Positions 1 to 5,191 of a stretch of DNA of 5,242 nucleotides are shown here, piece by piece. Source of the DNA: Candidatus Iainarchaeum sp. (lineage in GTDB: Archaea; Iainarchaeota; Iainarchaeia; Iainarchaeales; Iainarchaeaceae); contig DUGC01000094.1 of assembly GCA_013331625.1 (NCBI GenBank), positions 6,315 through 11,556 of the forward strand. The letters are read 5' to 3'. Position numbers and translations under genes: made by a program. The stretch's first letter is position 1; every line of letters starts with the position of its first letter. The notes below the pieces were generated by a model. It saw only the letters and a program-made list of their open reading frames with translations, ran no database searches and was not told where the DNA came from.

Positions 1-375
1 GGCATCTGCAGGGCTGGCAATAAAAAGCTCGATTGTATACCCCTGCGTGCCAAATTCCCTGCTCAAAGGCCCCGCACCGATATTTGCCATCACCCTTCCA
101 AGGGGAAAATTATCAGTGCTAATGCTCTTGCTCACTGACCTTACGCCCGCTTCGCTGAAATGATTGGAATAAAGGCGCGTGAAATTGTTGCCGTCATATA
201 GCTGCCCGTTTGAAACGCCAATGTCAAAGTTGGTCGTGAGCCTCACTTCCAAAGGCTGGCCGGCAACAATCGTCTGCCCAGAAATAGGCGATGTTATTGT
301 CACCCGCGGTTCGGTGATCGCCATGGCTGAAACTGAAATCAAAAGTAGAAAAAATAGTGTAAACCTCTTGTTCAT
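1..375 (-). CDS. Secreted or surface protein with Ig-like domain, N-terminal part (runs off the window)
   Basis: Reading the minus strand from the ATG at 375 gives 125 codons with no stop, so the C-terminus lies beyond the left edge. Residues 1-19 form a clear signal peptide: basic MNKR, a hydrophobic core (FTLFFLLLISVS) and an A-M-A cleavage site before I20. Residues 24-120 alternate polar and hydrophobic residues, starting ITSPISGQTIVAGQPLEVRL, the usual look of a bacterial/archaeal Ig-like beta-sandwich strand pair. One Asn-X-Thr sequon (N64-F-T66) could be N-glycosylated by an archaeal oligosaccharyltransferase. The start is supported by a TTTAAATA box 26 bases upstream, implying a leaderless mRNA. 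It probably acts outside the cell or on its surface; adhesin, S-layer-related protein or secreted enzyme cannot be told apart from this fragment. Family-level function is inference; the signal peptide is directly visible. Confidence 0.8.
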   Translation of the reverse strand, partial: MNKRFTLFFLLLISVSAMAITEPRVTITSPISGQTIVAGQPLEVRLTTNFDIGVSNGQLYDGNNFTRLYSNHFSEAGVRSVSKSISTDNFPLGRVMANIGAGPLSREFGTQGYTIELFIASPADA

Positions 376-397
376 CCCCTAATACAGAATTTTCTAT

Positions 398-405
398 TAT
401 TTAAA
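398..405 (-). promoter_or_regulatory. TATA box of the secreted-protein gene
   Basis: The minus strand reads TTTAAATA, preceded by a purine-rich GAAAGG that fits a BRE. Its centre is 26-27 bases before the A of the ATG at 375, which is the archaeal TATA-to-start-site distance, so the transcript should begin at or next to the start codon. The AGGGG directly touching the ATG has no spacer and is not a usable ribosome binding site. The 99 bases between the glycosyltransferase stop and this gene hold nothing else I can support. Confidence 0.65.
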
Positions 406-474
406 CCTTTCTTTGCGGTTTTTGTTCAAAATTTTTGCAGATACTTTGCTGGCTGAAAGGAATGAGAGTCCAGC

Positions 475-1602
475 TCACGCACGCACTTTTACGCTTTCCA
501 TCTCATCCACAAGCCTGAGCATGTGTTTGCGCCCGTCGAGCTTTTGGGCGAGCCCTGCCATTGTGTTGAGGCGCTTTCTCGTTTCCCTATCTTTTGTGTA
601 TTTGCGCAGCAGGTCTTCTATAATCGGCTCGGGAGTTTTGTAATCGAGCCTTGCGCCAAGGCCCATTGCCTGTATTTGGCTTGCGTTAGATTCCTGCTCG
701 AAGTGGAATAGGTCCGGAATCGAGAGCACGGGCTTTGAAAGGCATACTGATTCCATTATAGTCGAGTGGCCGCCGCCGCAGATGACTATCGAGGATTTTG
801 CCATCATTGTGAGCGGATCAGTGACCATTGCGTGCGCGCGCACGTTTTTCGTTTCCTGTATGCTTTGCGCGTTCGGGCCTGCAACGAGGTCAAATGTGTA
901 TTCAGGCATTTGCCTTGCAATGTTTGTGAGCTTGTCGAGGACCTGCCTGCGGTAGCCAAAGCCGCCTATTGAGGCGAACACCGAGTTTTTCCTCCCCCTT
1001 GCCTTTATTTCGGACTTGTTTTTCCTCACAAGCGGCCCGATATATTCCACTTTCCCGATCATTTTTGGCGTGAACACGAGGTTGTGGCTCGAGATCGTAT
1101 AGGGCGGTGCAAAGTCAGGGATGAGAAGCTTATCCACGCCCGATAAGGCCGAGTTATTGAGCTTTTTCACCGCGTTCCCGATCCACCTCACGCTCTCCTC
1201 GTGCTCTGAAAAGAACTTTTCCACATTCGTCTGGTTGAGCACCATCCAGAACGGGATGTGCTTTGTTTTTGCAATGAGGGATGGGAAGTAGAAGCTGTCG
1301 GAGATGATGAGTTCCGGCCTGAATTTGTCGATTATTGAAACATGCCTGAGGAAGCTTGTCGGGCTGCTCCTTTTCACGGTTGTGAGGATCGAATCCTTGA
1401 TGTCGAGCGCGCCGGCTTTTCCGACCAGCTTTATCTCCGAGGGCACCTCAAATGCTTCAAGGCCGCATTTTTCCAAAAATTCCTTTGCATACCCATAGGA
1501 CGCGAAAGTCACGTCATGGTATTTTGCGAGCTGCGTGCCTGCAGCTATCGTCCTTGTGGTGTGGCCAAGGCCTTCTCCGCAAAAGTAATAGAGGATTTTC
1601 AT
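475..1602 (-). CDS. GT-B fold glycosyltransferase, MJ1255-like (UDP-glucuronosyltransferase/MurG-type superfamily)
   Basis: A 375-residue protein, a normal length for this group, predicted to transfer a sugar from a nucleotide-sugar donor to an unidentified acceptor. The N-terminal Rossmann-like half opens with MKILYYFCGEGLGHTTR: the glycine-rich loop and His (residues 9-17) match the acceptor-side loop of MurG/UGT-type enzymes. Residues 98-107 (LIISDSFYFP) fit the conserved SD strand end. The C-terminal half begins near 207 (SVFASIGGFG) and carries the donor-binding signature at 274-316: VICGGGHSTIMES, then P291, P296 and FEQESNA, then GLG. No signal peptide or membrane span is seen, so it should be cytosolic or peripheral, perhaps in surface glycan or glycolipid synthesis (inference). 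The ATG is chosen because a TTTAAATA box sits 26 bases upstream. It is transcribed separately from the toxin gene 112 bases away. Family is confident; donor and acceptor are unknown. Confidence 0.88.
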   Translation of the reverse strand: MKILYYFCGEGLGHTTRTIAAGTQLAKYHDVTFASYGYAKEFLEKCGLEAFEVPSEIKLVGKAGALDIKDSILTTVKRSSPTSFLRHVSIIDKFRPELIISDSFYFPSLIAKTKHIPFWMVLNQTNVEKFFSEHEESVRWIGNAVKKLNNSALSGVDKLLIPDFAPPYTISSHNLVFTPKMIGKVEYIGPLVRKNKSEIKARGRKNSVFASIGGFGYRRQVLDKLTNIARQMPEYTFDLVAGPNAQSIQETKNVRAHAMVTDPLTMMAKSSIVICGGGHSTIMESVCLSKPVLSIPDLFHFEQESNASQIQAMGLGARLDYKTPEPIIEDLLRKYTKDRETRKRLNTMAGLAQKLDGRKHMLRLVDEMESVKVRA

Positions 1603-1626
1603 CAGAACTATTTTGGCATATTATGC

Positions 1627-1634
1627 TATTTAAA
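1627..1634 (-). promoter_or_regulatory. TATA box of the glycosyltransferase gene
   Basis: The minus strand reads TTTAAATA centred about 28 bases before the ATG at 1602, predicting a start site within one or two bases of the codon and so a leaderless mRNA. The same octamer precedes the secreted-protein gene at 398-405, which makes each more believable. Directly upstream, over the BRE position, lies an inverted repeat. Confidence 0.65.
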
Positions 1635-1635
1635 C

Positions 1636-1649
1636 GCACTGCTTAGTGC
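1636..1649. promoter_or_regulatory. Inverted repeat abutting the glycosyltransferase promoter
   Basis: GCACT-GCTT-AGTGC is a perfect 5-base inverted repeat; an alternative overlapping pairing is ACTGC (1638-1642) with GCAGT (1648-1652). It touches the TATA box and covers the BRE, where a bound repressor would block TFB. It also lies downstream of the toxin stop and could be a weak hairpin, but no T-run follows on the minus strand, so an intrinsic-type terminator is less likely. Operator function is inference. Confidence 0.3.
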
Positions 1650-1714
1650 AGTTCGCCCCGTTTTTTGGAATAATGTTTTGGGATTGGGGCTGACCTTGCA
1701 TGTTGGCTCTTTTT

Positions 1715-2665
1715 TCACAGAGTGCTTGAGGTTGTCCTTGTTTGTGCGAATGCTGCCGCTCTCACTTCCTGCGCAAGCCTGCTGAGTTCTTGCAGTGTCA
1801 TGTCCGCGAATTGCTGCATATTCGTGTCCGGTTTTGTGAGCATGAGCTTTTCCTCTGTTCCGAGTGTGAATTGCCCCTCAAATTTCTTCTTTTTGAGGTT
1901 TTCCTTGTACTTGAGGTACTTGAGCATGAAGATTGTTTTCCGGATGATTGCCTGTTTTTCAGTTTGTATGGTTATTCCTTTTGTGGAAAGGTAGTAGAGG
2001 TCGATGATGTCCCTTGCCTTGAATCCCCTTCGGGTAAGCATTGCCCGAGCTTTTTCCGCCCCAATTTCTTTTAGGGTGTAGCAATAAAGCATTGCCGTTT
2101 TCGTCGCGAGGGCGCAATATTGAGGGTATTCGAGCCCGAGGGATTCGGATAGTTGGGGCGTTAAGGGGAGCAGGGGCATTTTTACCGGCTTTTCAATGAG
2201 TTCTTCAAGGAAATTCACCTGTATTTTTATGAACGCTTCGCTGCTGTCCGATGCCTTGTACCAGAATTTGAATGTGGCGAAGCGGTTGCTTGACCCGAAT
2301 TCCGTGTAGCGCCGCTCGTGCTTGTGGGGCAAAAAATCCAGCCCCAGCCTTTTCGCGGCACTCTCATAAAGTTCCAATAACTGTGTTATCTCTCCTGAGA
2401 GCATTCTTCTCACTGCTTTCTCGCTCTTTGCTTTGAAATCCTCCTGCCTGATCCATGTGAAATCAAGGTCTTCCGAGAAGCGGTAATAGCCAAAGTAAGC
2501 CTTTGTCAGGCATGTCCCGCCTTTGAAGGTGAATTTTTCCCTGAAGTATCGCGACTTTTCCAGTTCGAGGAGAAGGCCCTGCAGGTAGAGGTCTTTTTCT
2601 ATGTATGTAATGTTTTTCGCCCCTAACTCGCTGCCTATCAGGTTTATCATTTCAGGAGGTATCAT
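1715..2665 (-). CDS. abiEii: Type IV toxin, AbiEii/AbiGii family nucleotidyltransferase
   Basis: A 316-residue protein close to the usual AbiEii size. Residues 46-69 hold the family signature: F-K-G-G-T-C-L-T-K (47-55, with G49-G50-T51), then R62-F-S64-E-D66-L-D68-F69, the nucleotide-binding GG(T/S) and acidic metal-binding residues of the polymerase-beta-like nucleotidyltransferase fold. The second conserved block is ALATKTAMLY with K189, followed by R218-D219-x-x-D222 (ARDIIDLYYL). All expected catalytic residues are present, so the enzyme looks active. Studied members use NTPs to modify tRNA acceptor ends or other targets and stop translation, giving abortive phage defence or plasmid stabilisation. 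The ATG at 2665 overlaps the antitoxin stop as ATGA, so the two are translationally coupled; M6 is an alternative start. The C-terminal 60 residues are charged, helical and not diagnostic. Toxicity is inferred from family membership. Confidence 0.9.
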   Translation of the reverse strand: MIPPEMINLIGSELGAKNITYIEKDLYLQGLLLELEKSRYFREKFTFKGGTCLTKAYFGYYRFSEDLDFTWIRQEDFKAKSEKAVRRMLSGEITQLLELYESAAKRLGLDFLPHKHERRYTEFGSSNRFATFKFWYKASDSSEAFIKIQVNFLEELIEKPVKMPLLPLTPQLSESLGLEYPQYCALATKTAMLYCYTLKEIGAEKARAMLTRRGFKARDIIDLYYLSTKGITIQTEKQAIIRKTIFMLKYLKYKENLKKKKFEGQFTLGTEEKLMLTKPDTNMQQFADMTLQELSRLAQEVRAAAFAQTRTTSSTL

Positions 2666-3294
2666 GTGAGTTTCGCCGCCGCTTCCCTTACGGATTTTGA
2701 ATAATTTCTTGCATACTCTGCCATTTTTTTATGGTCTGCGCTCTCAGCCCATTCTATAAACTCGTTCCAGATTGCTCCATTATTCACTGAATTGTGCTTT
2801 CTTATGTGCACGAGATCCAGTACCGTCTTTTCAAGATCGGAGTAGATTATGGCGCCTTCCCTCTTCACCCCGAACCCAAAGAGCTTTTTTCCCAGTTTCA
2901 CGAATTTCACCCTGTGGCCGAGTATTTCCATAGGCTTGGGGCGGAATATCGTGTCTGAGACCACAAAGTCAACCGTGAAAACTTCATGGGTGATGTTGTT
3001 GAGCTTGATGGCAGATTCCAGTCCAAAATACCAGTTGGAGACTTTCTTGTACTCCATTGCCCTTCCAATAGCCTCGTATATTGAAGGCGTGCCGGATTTG
3101 AGCCTGCGCTCCTGCAAGCCCGGGATGTAGAAAAAACCGCGCAATACCCTCAGGAGGTACTTGTTCGTGAACAGGTACATGAGAGCCGTGTTGTATGGCA
3201 GCCCGACCCCGCTGCATATTCCCCTGAGCTCTTCCCTTGAGATGTAACGCTCCTTCCTGAGCAGCAATTTGCGAACCAATATCCTGAAACGCAT
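2662..3294 (-). CDS. abiEi: Type IV antitoxin, AbiEi-like winged-helix protein
   Basis: A 210-residue protein just upstream of the nucleotidyltransferase toxin, in the standard antitoxin-first order with a 4-base overlap. Residues 1-58 form a winged helix-turn-helix: helices around the basic start (RILVRKLLLRKERY), ISREELRGIC, NTALMYLFTNKYLLRV, then the wing RGFFYIPG. The rest fits the AbiEi C-terminal region: WYFGLESAIKLNNI (88-101), strands FTVDFVVSD (106-114) and VKFVKLGKKLFGFGV, then the characteristic IIYSDLEKTVLDLVH (149-163). AbiEi proteins repress their own operon by binding repeats in the promoter and counter the toxin without a stable protein complex; whether this archaeal copy does so is inferred. 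The ATG at 3294 is favoured because the AT-rich promoter region starts right behind it. The last residues (about 172-210) are an Ala/Lys/Glu-rich helix. Confidence 0.85.
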   Translation of the reverse strand: MRFRILVRKLLLRKERYISREELRGICSGVGLPYNTALMYLFTNKYLLRVLRGFFYIPGLQERRLKSGTPSIYEAIGRAMEYKKVSNWYFGLESAIKLNNITHEVFTVDFVVSDTIFRPKPMEILGHRVKFVKLGKKLFGFGVKREGAIIYSDLEKTVLDLVHIRKHNSVNNGAIWNEFIEWAESADHKKMAEYARNYSKSVREAAAKLT

Positions 3295-3303
3295 TTATAT
3301 CAC

Positions 3304-3336
3304 AATTTAATATATATTAGTAAATTATAATATAAA
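3304..3336. promoter_or_regulatory. AT-rich promoter and dyad region upstream of abiEi
   Basis: On the minus strand TTTATATTATA (3326-3336) is the best TATA candidate and would start abiEi mRNA about 10-15 bases before the ATG. Three overlapping dyads lie here: AATTTA (3304-3309) with TAAATT (3321-3326), the 12-base palindrome TAATATATATTA (3308-3319), and TTATA-a-TATAA (3325-3335). AbiEi antitoxins bind inverted repeats in their own promoter, so this is the likely operator, but such dyads are cheap in sequence this AT-rich. The symmetric TTATAATATAA could also serve plus-strand transcription into the block to the right. Confidence 0.4.
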
Positions 3337-3356
3337 GTTATCCGTATTGCTTCGCC

Positions 3357-3623
3357 ATGCTTTGACTCTATAATTATGAGTATAACCCAGCAACTGCTCC
3401 GCTTCTAGCAGTCCAGGAAAATAGTCCGGGTAATATTTCACGGTGGCTATCAACTGCGATAAATGCCAAAAAAGACTTTCGCGGTACGATAATGCACTTT
3501 GCCCTTAATTGGGCACTCGCGATAGTCGGGCGTCTTGGTATATGTTTCAAAGCGTCTATGGAATGGCTGCAAGCGGTACCAGATTCTTTTGCGGGAGCAG
3601 CATTGTGGTTTTTGTGTACTGGC
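3357..3623 (+). ncRNA. Possible structured RNA between abiEi and the MCM-like gene
   Basis: This gene-poor block can fold with nested helices. The closing helix joins CTGCTCCGC (3394-3402) to GCGG-g-AGCAG (3591-3600), nine pairs with one bulge. It continues outward through GCAA/TTGT (3390-3393 with 3603-3606) and AGTA/TACT (3379-3382 with 3617-3620). Inside are ATAG-t-CCG paired with CGG-tgg-CTAT (3421-3450); GACTTTCGCG paired with CGCGATAGTC (3474-3483 with 3518-3527, one mismatch) enclosing TGCCC-ttaatt-GGGCA; and GAATGG with CC-ag-ATTC (3561-3585). A plus-strand TATA-like stretch at 3325-3336 and TTTTT at 3609-3613 would give a transcript of about 255 nt, which is why plus is preferred; the 5' end is a guess. 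I found no convincing RNase P, SRP or other known RNA motif. It could instead be a small transposon-like inverted repeat, a coding remnant, or chance pairing. Confidence 0.22.
3474..3527. repeat. Nested inverted repeat (imperfect 10-base stem around a 5-base stem)
   Basis: GACTTTCGCG at 3474-3483 is complementary to CGCGATAGTC at 3518-3527 except for one T:T mismatch. Between them TGCCC (3500-3504) pairs with GGGCA (3511-3515) across a TTAATT loop. The stem is GC-rich relative to the genes on its right, and would extend through CCAA/TTGG (3466-3469 with 3535-3538) after an internal loop. The repeat is directly visible; its role is unknown. Confidence 0.5.
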
Positions 3624-3629
3624 AAGTAG
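3492..3629 (+). CDS. Doubtful small ORF, end of a longer start-less open frame
   Basis: From the ATG at 3492 this frame encodes 45 residues, rich in Trp and hydrophobic residues (MHFALNWALAIVGRLG at the start, AGAALWFLCTGK at the end), ending at TAG 3627-3629, five bases before the convergent stop of the MCM-like gene. The same frame stays open back to a TGA at 3363-3365, 87 codons in all, but has no ATG, GTG or TTG before 3492, so a longer protein would need a lost start. An ATG at 3376 in another frame reads only MSITQQLLRF before TAG. I recognise no family. It may be a decayed gene end, a membrane peptide, or simply open because the block is an RNA or other non-coding structure. It is the only plus-strand coding candidate here. 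Confidence 0.18.
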   Translation: MHFALNWALAIVGRLGICFKASMEWLQAVPDSFAGAALWFLCTGK

Positions 3630-3633
3630 GTGG

Positions 3634-5004
3634 TTAAATTTCTCGATCTACTCTGTAAAATAGTCCTCTTTTTTCATATATTCTTCCTGTGTAAACTAGG
3701 TAGTTGAATGTTTGCCCGAAGTATTTTTGTTTGAAATCGTGTTTTAGTTTTTCCCAGAGTTCTTCTTTTGTTTGAGGTTGTTTGCGTATTTCTATTAGTA
3801 TGCGTTCGTGTATGTCTTCCATTCTTTTCCATTTTGTTGGGGATTCCTCTGGTTTTCTTGCTTCTTGTAGTACCTCTGATTTTTTTGACAGGATTTCTGC
3901 TACGTCTTTGTCATATAGTACTTTGAATAAACCGTTGCGCATTATTTTTGCTGTTTGGATTACATCCACAGGGGTTATTTTTTCTTGTAGGTTTGCTTTT
4001 GCGTTTGCTATTACTACATCTTCTATTTTTCTGTTCGCAAGTATTTCAGCTAGTTCTATATCTTCAATGTCTGTCATTTGTTTAATCATGTGAAGTGTTC
4101 TGGCGGCTTCTCTTTCTATTTCTTCTCTTGCTTCGCTTGCCAAGTATGGTTTTATCATTTTATTTGTATAAACGATTGAATATTTTACATCTTGCAAGTT
4201 ATTTTTGTCATATTTTGGATTGTTTAATCCGTCTTCTCCTATTGTTGTGAAAACTTCGGCTTTTCCTAGTAAAAGTTTTCGGGTTATACTTTCTGATGTG
4301 TATGGTCTTGCACCGAGCATATAGTCCACTTCGGGGGTATTTAGTTCTCTTTGGATTATCTTGTGTGTTTCCGGGGTTGCTTGTGTAGCAATGCTTATCC
4401 TATCACCGCTTGTGCCTTGGAATGGGTCGATTTTTTTGTATGCTTTGATGAATGGCTCGAATACTCTTGGGTGGTACATTTGGGGGATATGTGCAAGTAA
4501 GCCGATTCCGGCGGGGGTTTGCTCTTTTTTTATTCCAATTTGGCTGAGGATAAAGGCTTGTGTGGGTTCTTCTTCGTCTGCAAAATTAAGGTAATTTAGA
4601 TAACCCGTTATTTTGGTGATTGGGGGTGTTTCTAGCGCCCACTTTGTTTCTTCTTGCTCTATTTCCAAAACTTTGAGGTATGTAAAATTTTCCTTTTTTG
4701 GTTTTCCTTTAAAATAGTCGTATTCAAACTGTTTTTGGCCTTTAACCATTACAGTTTTGTTTATGAATGCTATATACTGAATTCCATCAAAAGCAAGCCT
4801 TATTGGCTGAGCACTCCCAAACTCACTATCTAGATAATGCTCATTATATTGACCAATGATAAGTACTCCATGTAATTCAATGACTTCGCTTGAGGATGCC
4901 TTATTGAACTTATACTGTAGCTTTTCAGCAGAGGCTTGCAGGTGTGGCAAAGAAGATTCTAACCTTCCGGCATATTTTCCTAATCCCGAAAAAACATATT
5001 TCAT
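3634..5004 (-). CDS. MCM-like protein lacking the Walker A ATPase core, with C-terminal winged helix
   Basis: Translation from the ATG at 5004 gives 456 residues; a TTG at 5037 would add 11 more (IKFFGVVLLD before the ATG), and ATG is preferred as the commoner start. Numbering here is from the ATG. Residues about 40-139 are strand-rich (ELHGVLIIGQ, IRLAFDGIQYIAFIN, ITGYLNYLNF) and could be an OB fold. Residues 244-258 (LLLGKAEVFTTIGED) line up with the MCM LLSRFDLIFVxxD segment, with GKAE replacing the arginine-finger SRFD. Residues 274-292 (KYSIVYTNKMIKPYLASEA) match MCM KYIxYARxxxxPxLxxEA, and R325-K-I-E328 through ITPVDVIQTA matches the MCM lid helices (RQLEALIRLxEAxA...VTxxDVxxAI). Residues 395-452 fit a winged helix ending GRIYEKRGLFYRV. 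No GxxGxGKS/T, no Walker B DE and no zinc finger occur, and the protein is 200 or more residues shorter than a helicase. A DNA-binding, possibly replication-related role is inference. The gene is clearly more AT-rich than its neighbours. Confidence 0.6.
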   Translation of the reverse strand: MKYVFSGLGKYAGRLESSLPHLQASAEKLQYKFNKASSSEVIELHGVLIIGQYNEHYLDSEFGSAQPIRLAFDGIQYIAFINKTVMVKGQKQFEYDYFKGKPKKENFTYLKVLEIEQEETKWALETPPITKITGYLNYLNFADEEEPTQAFILSQIGIKKEQTPAGIGLLAHIPQMYHPRVFEPFIKAYKKIDPFQGTSGDRISIATQATPETHKIIQRELNTPEVDYMLGARPYTSESITRKLLLGKAEVFTTIGEDGLNNPKYDKNNLQDVKYSIVYTNKMIKPYLASEAREEIEREAARTLHMIKQMTDIEDIELAEILANRKIEDVVIANAKANLQEKITPVDVIQTAKIMRNGLFKVLYDKDVAEILSKKSEVLQEARKPEESPTKWKRMEDIHERILIEIRKQPQTKEELWEKLKHDFKQKYFGQTFNYLVYTGRIYEKRGLFYRVDREI

Positions 5005-5037
5005 GTCTAACAACACAACGCCAAAAAACTTAATCAA

Positions 5038-5191
5038 ATCTAATTAATTTTCGATACTTTTTAACCCAGAATTGTCTGAAAAATAGATGACGAATATTCT
5101 TTCATTATCTAATTGAAATTCTAATCAAGGTTGATTGCCGAAGCCAATTCATGCAGCGTTTTAATCAGAATTCCGGCCAGTTGATATTTGA
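5038..5191. promoter_or_regulatory. AT-rich spacer with small dyads upstream of the MCM-like gene
   Basis: This stretch separates the tRNA 3' end from the MCM-like gene. It holds AATCAA-gg-TTGATT (5123-5136) nested inside AATTG (5111-5115) and CAATT (5145-5149), CAGA-attg-TCTG (5067-5078), and the palindrome GAATATTC (5092-5099). GGTTAAAAAG (5058-5067, minus) is a weak TATA candidate 26 bases before the TTG at 5037; AAAATTAATTAG (about 5041-5052) would suit the ATG at 5004 with a short leader. The minus-strand TTTTT at 5079-5083 could end tRNA transcription. The dyads may be operators; no gene is present. Confidence 0.3.

Noticed and set aside
413..2074. Several plus-strand open frames across the glycosyltransferase and toxin genes, up to 147 codons
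   Set aside because: They lie antisense to genes with clear family motifs, have no promoter or recognisable domain, and show shadow-type composition.
2655..2660. GGAGGT resembling a Shine-Dalgarno sequence next to the toxin start
   Set aside because: It is on the plus strand; on the coding strand it is ACCTCC inside the first codons of the toxin gene.
3413..3430. CCAGGAAAATAGTCCGGG resembling the RNase P RNA conserved region I
   Set aside because: The match needs a two-base insertion and the partner CR-V motif (AGAAxCCGGCUUA type) is absent near the 3' side on this strand.
3591..3601. GCGGGAGCAGC resembling the 3' side of SRP RNA helix 8
   Set aside because: No GGAA-type tetraloop or CAGG partner precedes it; the bases pair better with CTGCTCCGC at 3394-3402.
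3374..3625. An 83-residue minus-strand frame downstream of the MCM-like gene
   Set aside because: Its only start is a TTG, it contains no internal Met, it is His/Arg/Ser-rich like a shadow frame, and no family is recognisable; it mirrors the plus-strand open frame over the same bases.
3621..3645. Possible att repeat of the tRNA-Thr 3' end near the end of the MCM-like gene
   Set aside because: Only a loose GGTGG-TT resemblance to the T arm is present, with no run of matching bases long enough for an attachment site.
4930..4956. SGLGKYAGR near the N-terminus of the MCM-like protein as a P-loop
   Set aside because: It lacks the GxxxxGK(S/T) spacing and the following Ser/Thr, and sits only a few residues from the start, not after a beta strand in an ATPase core.
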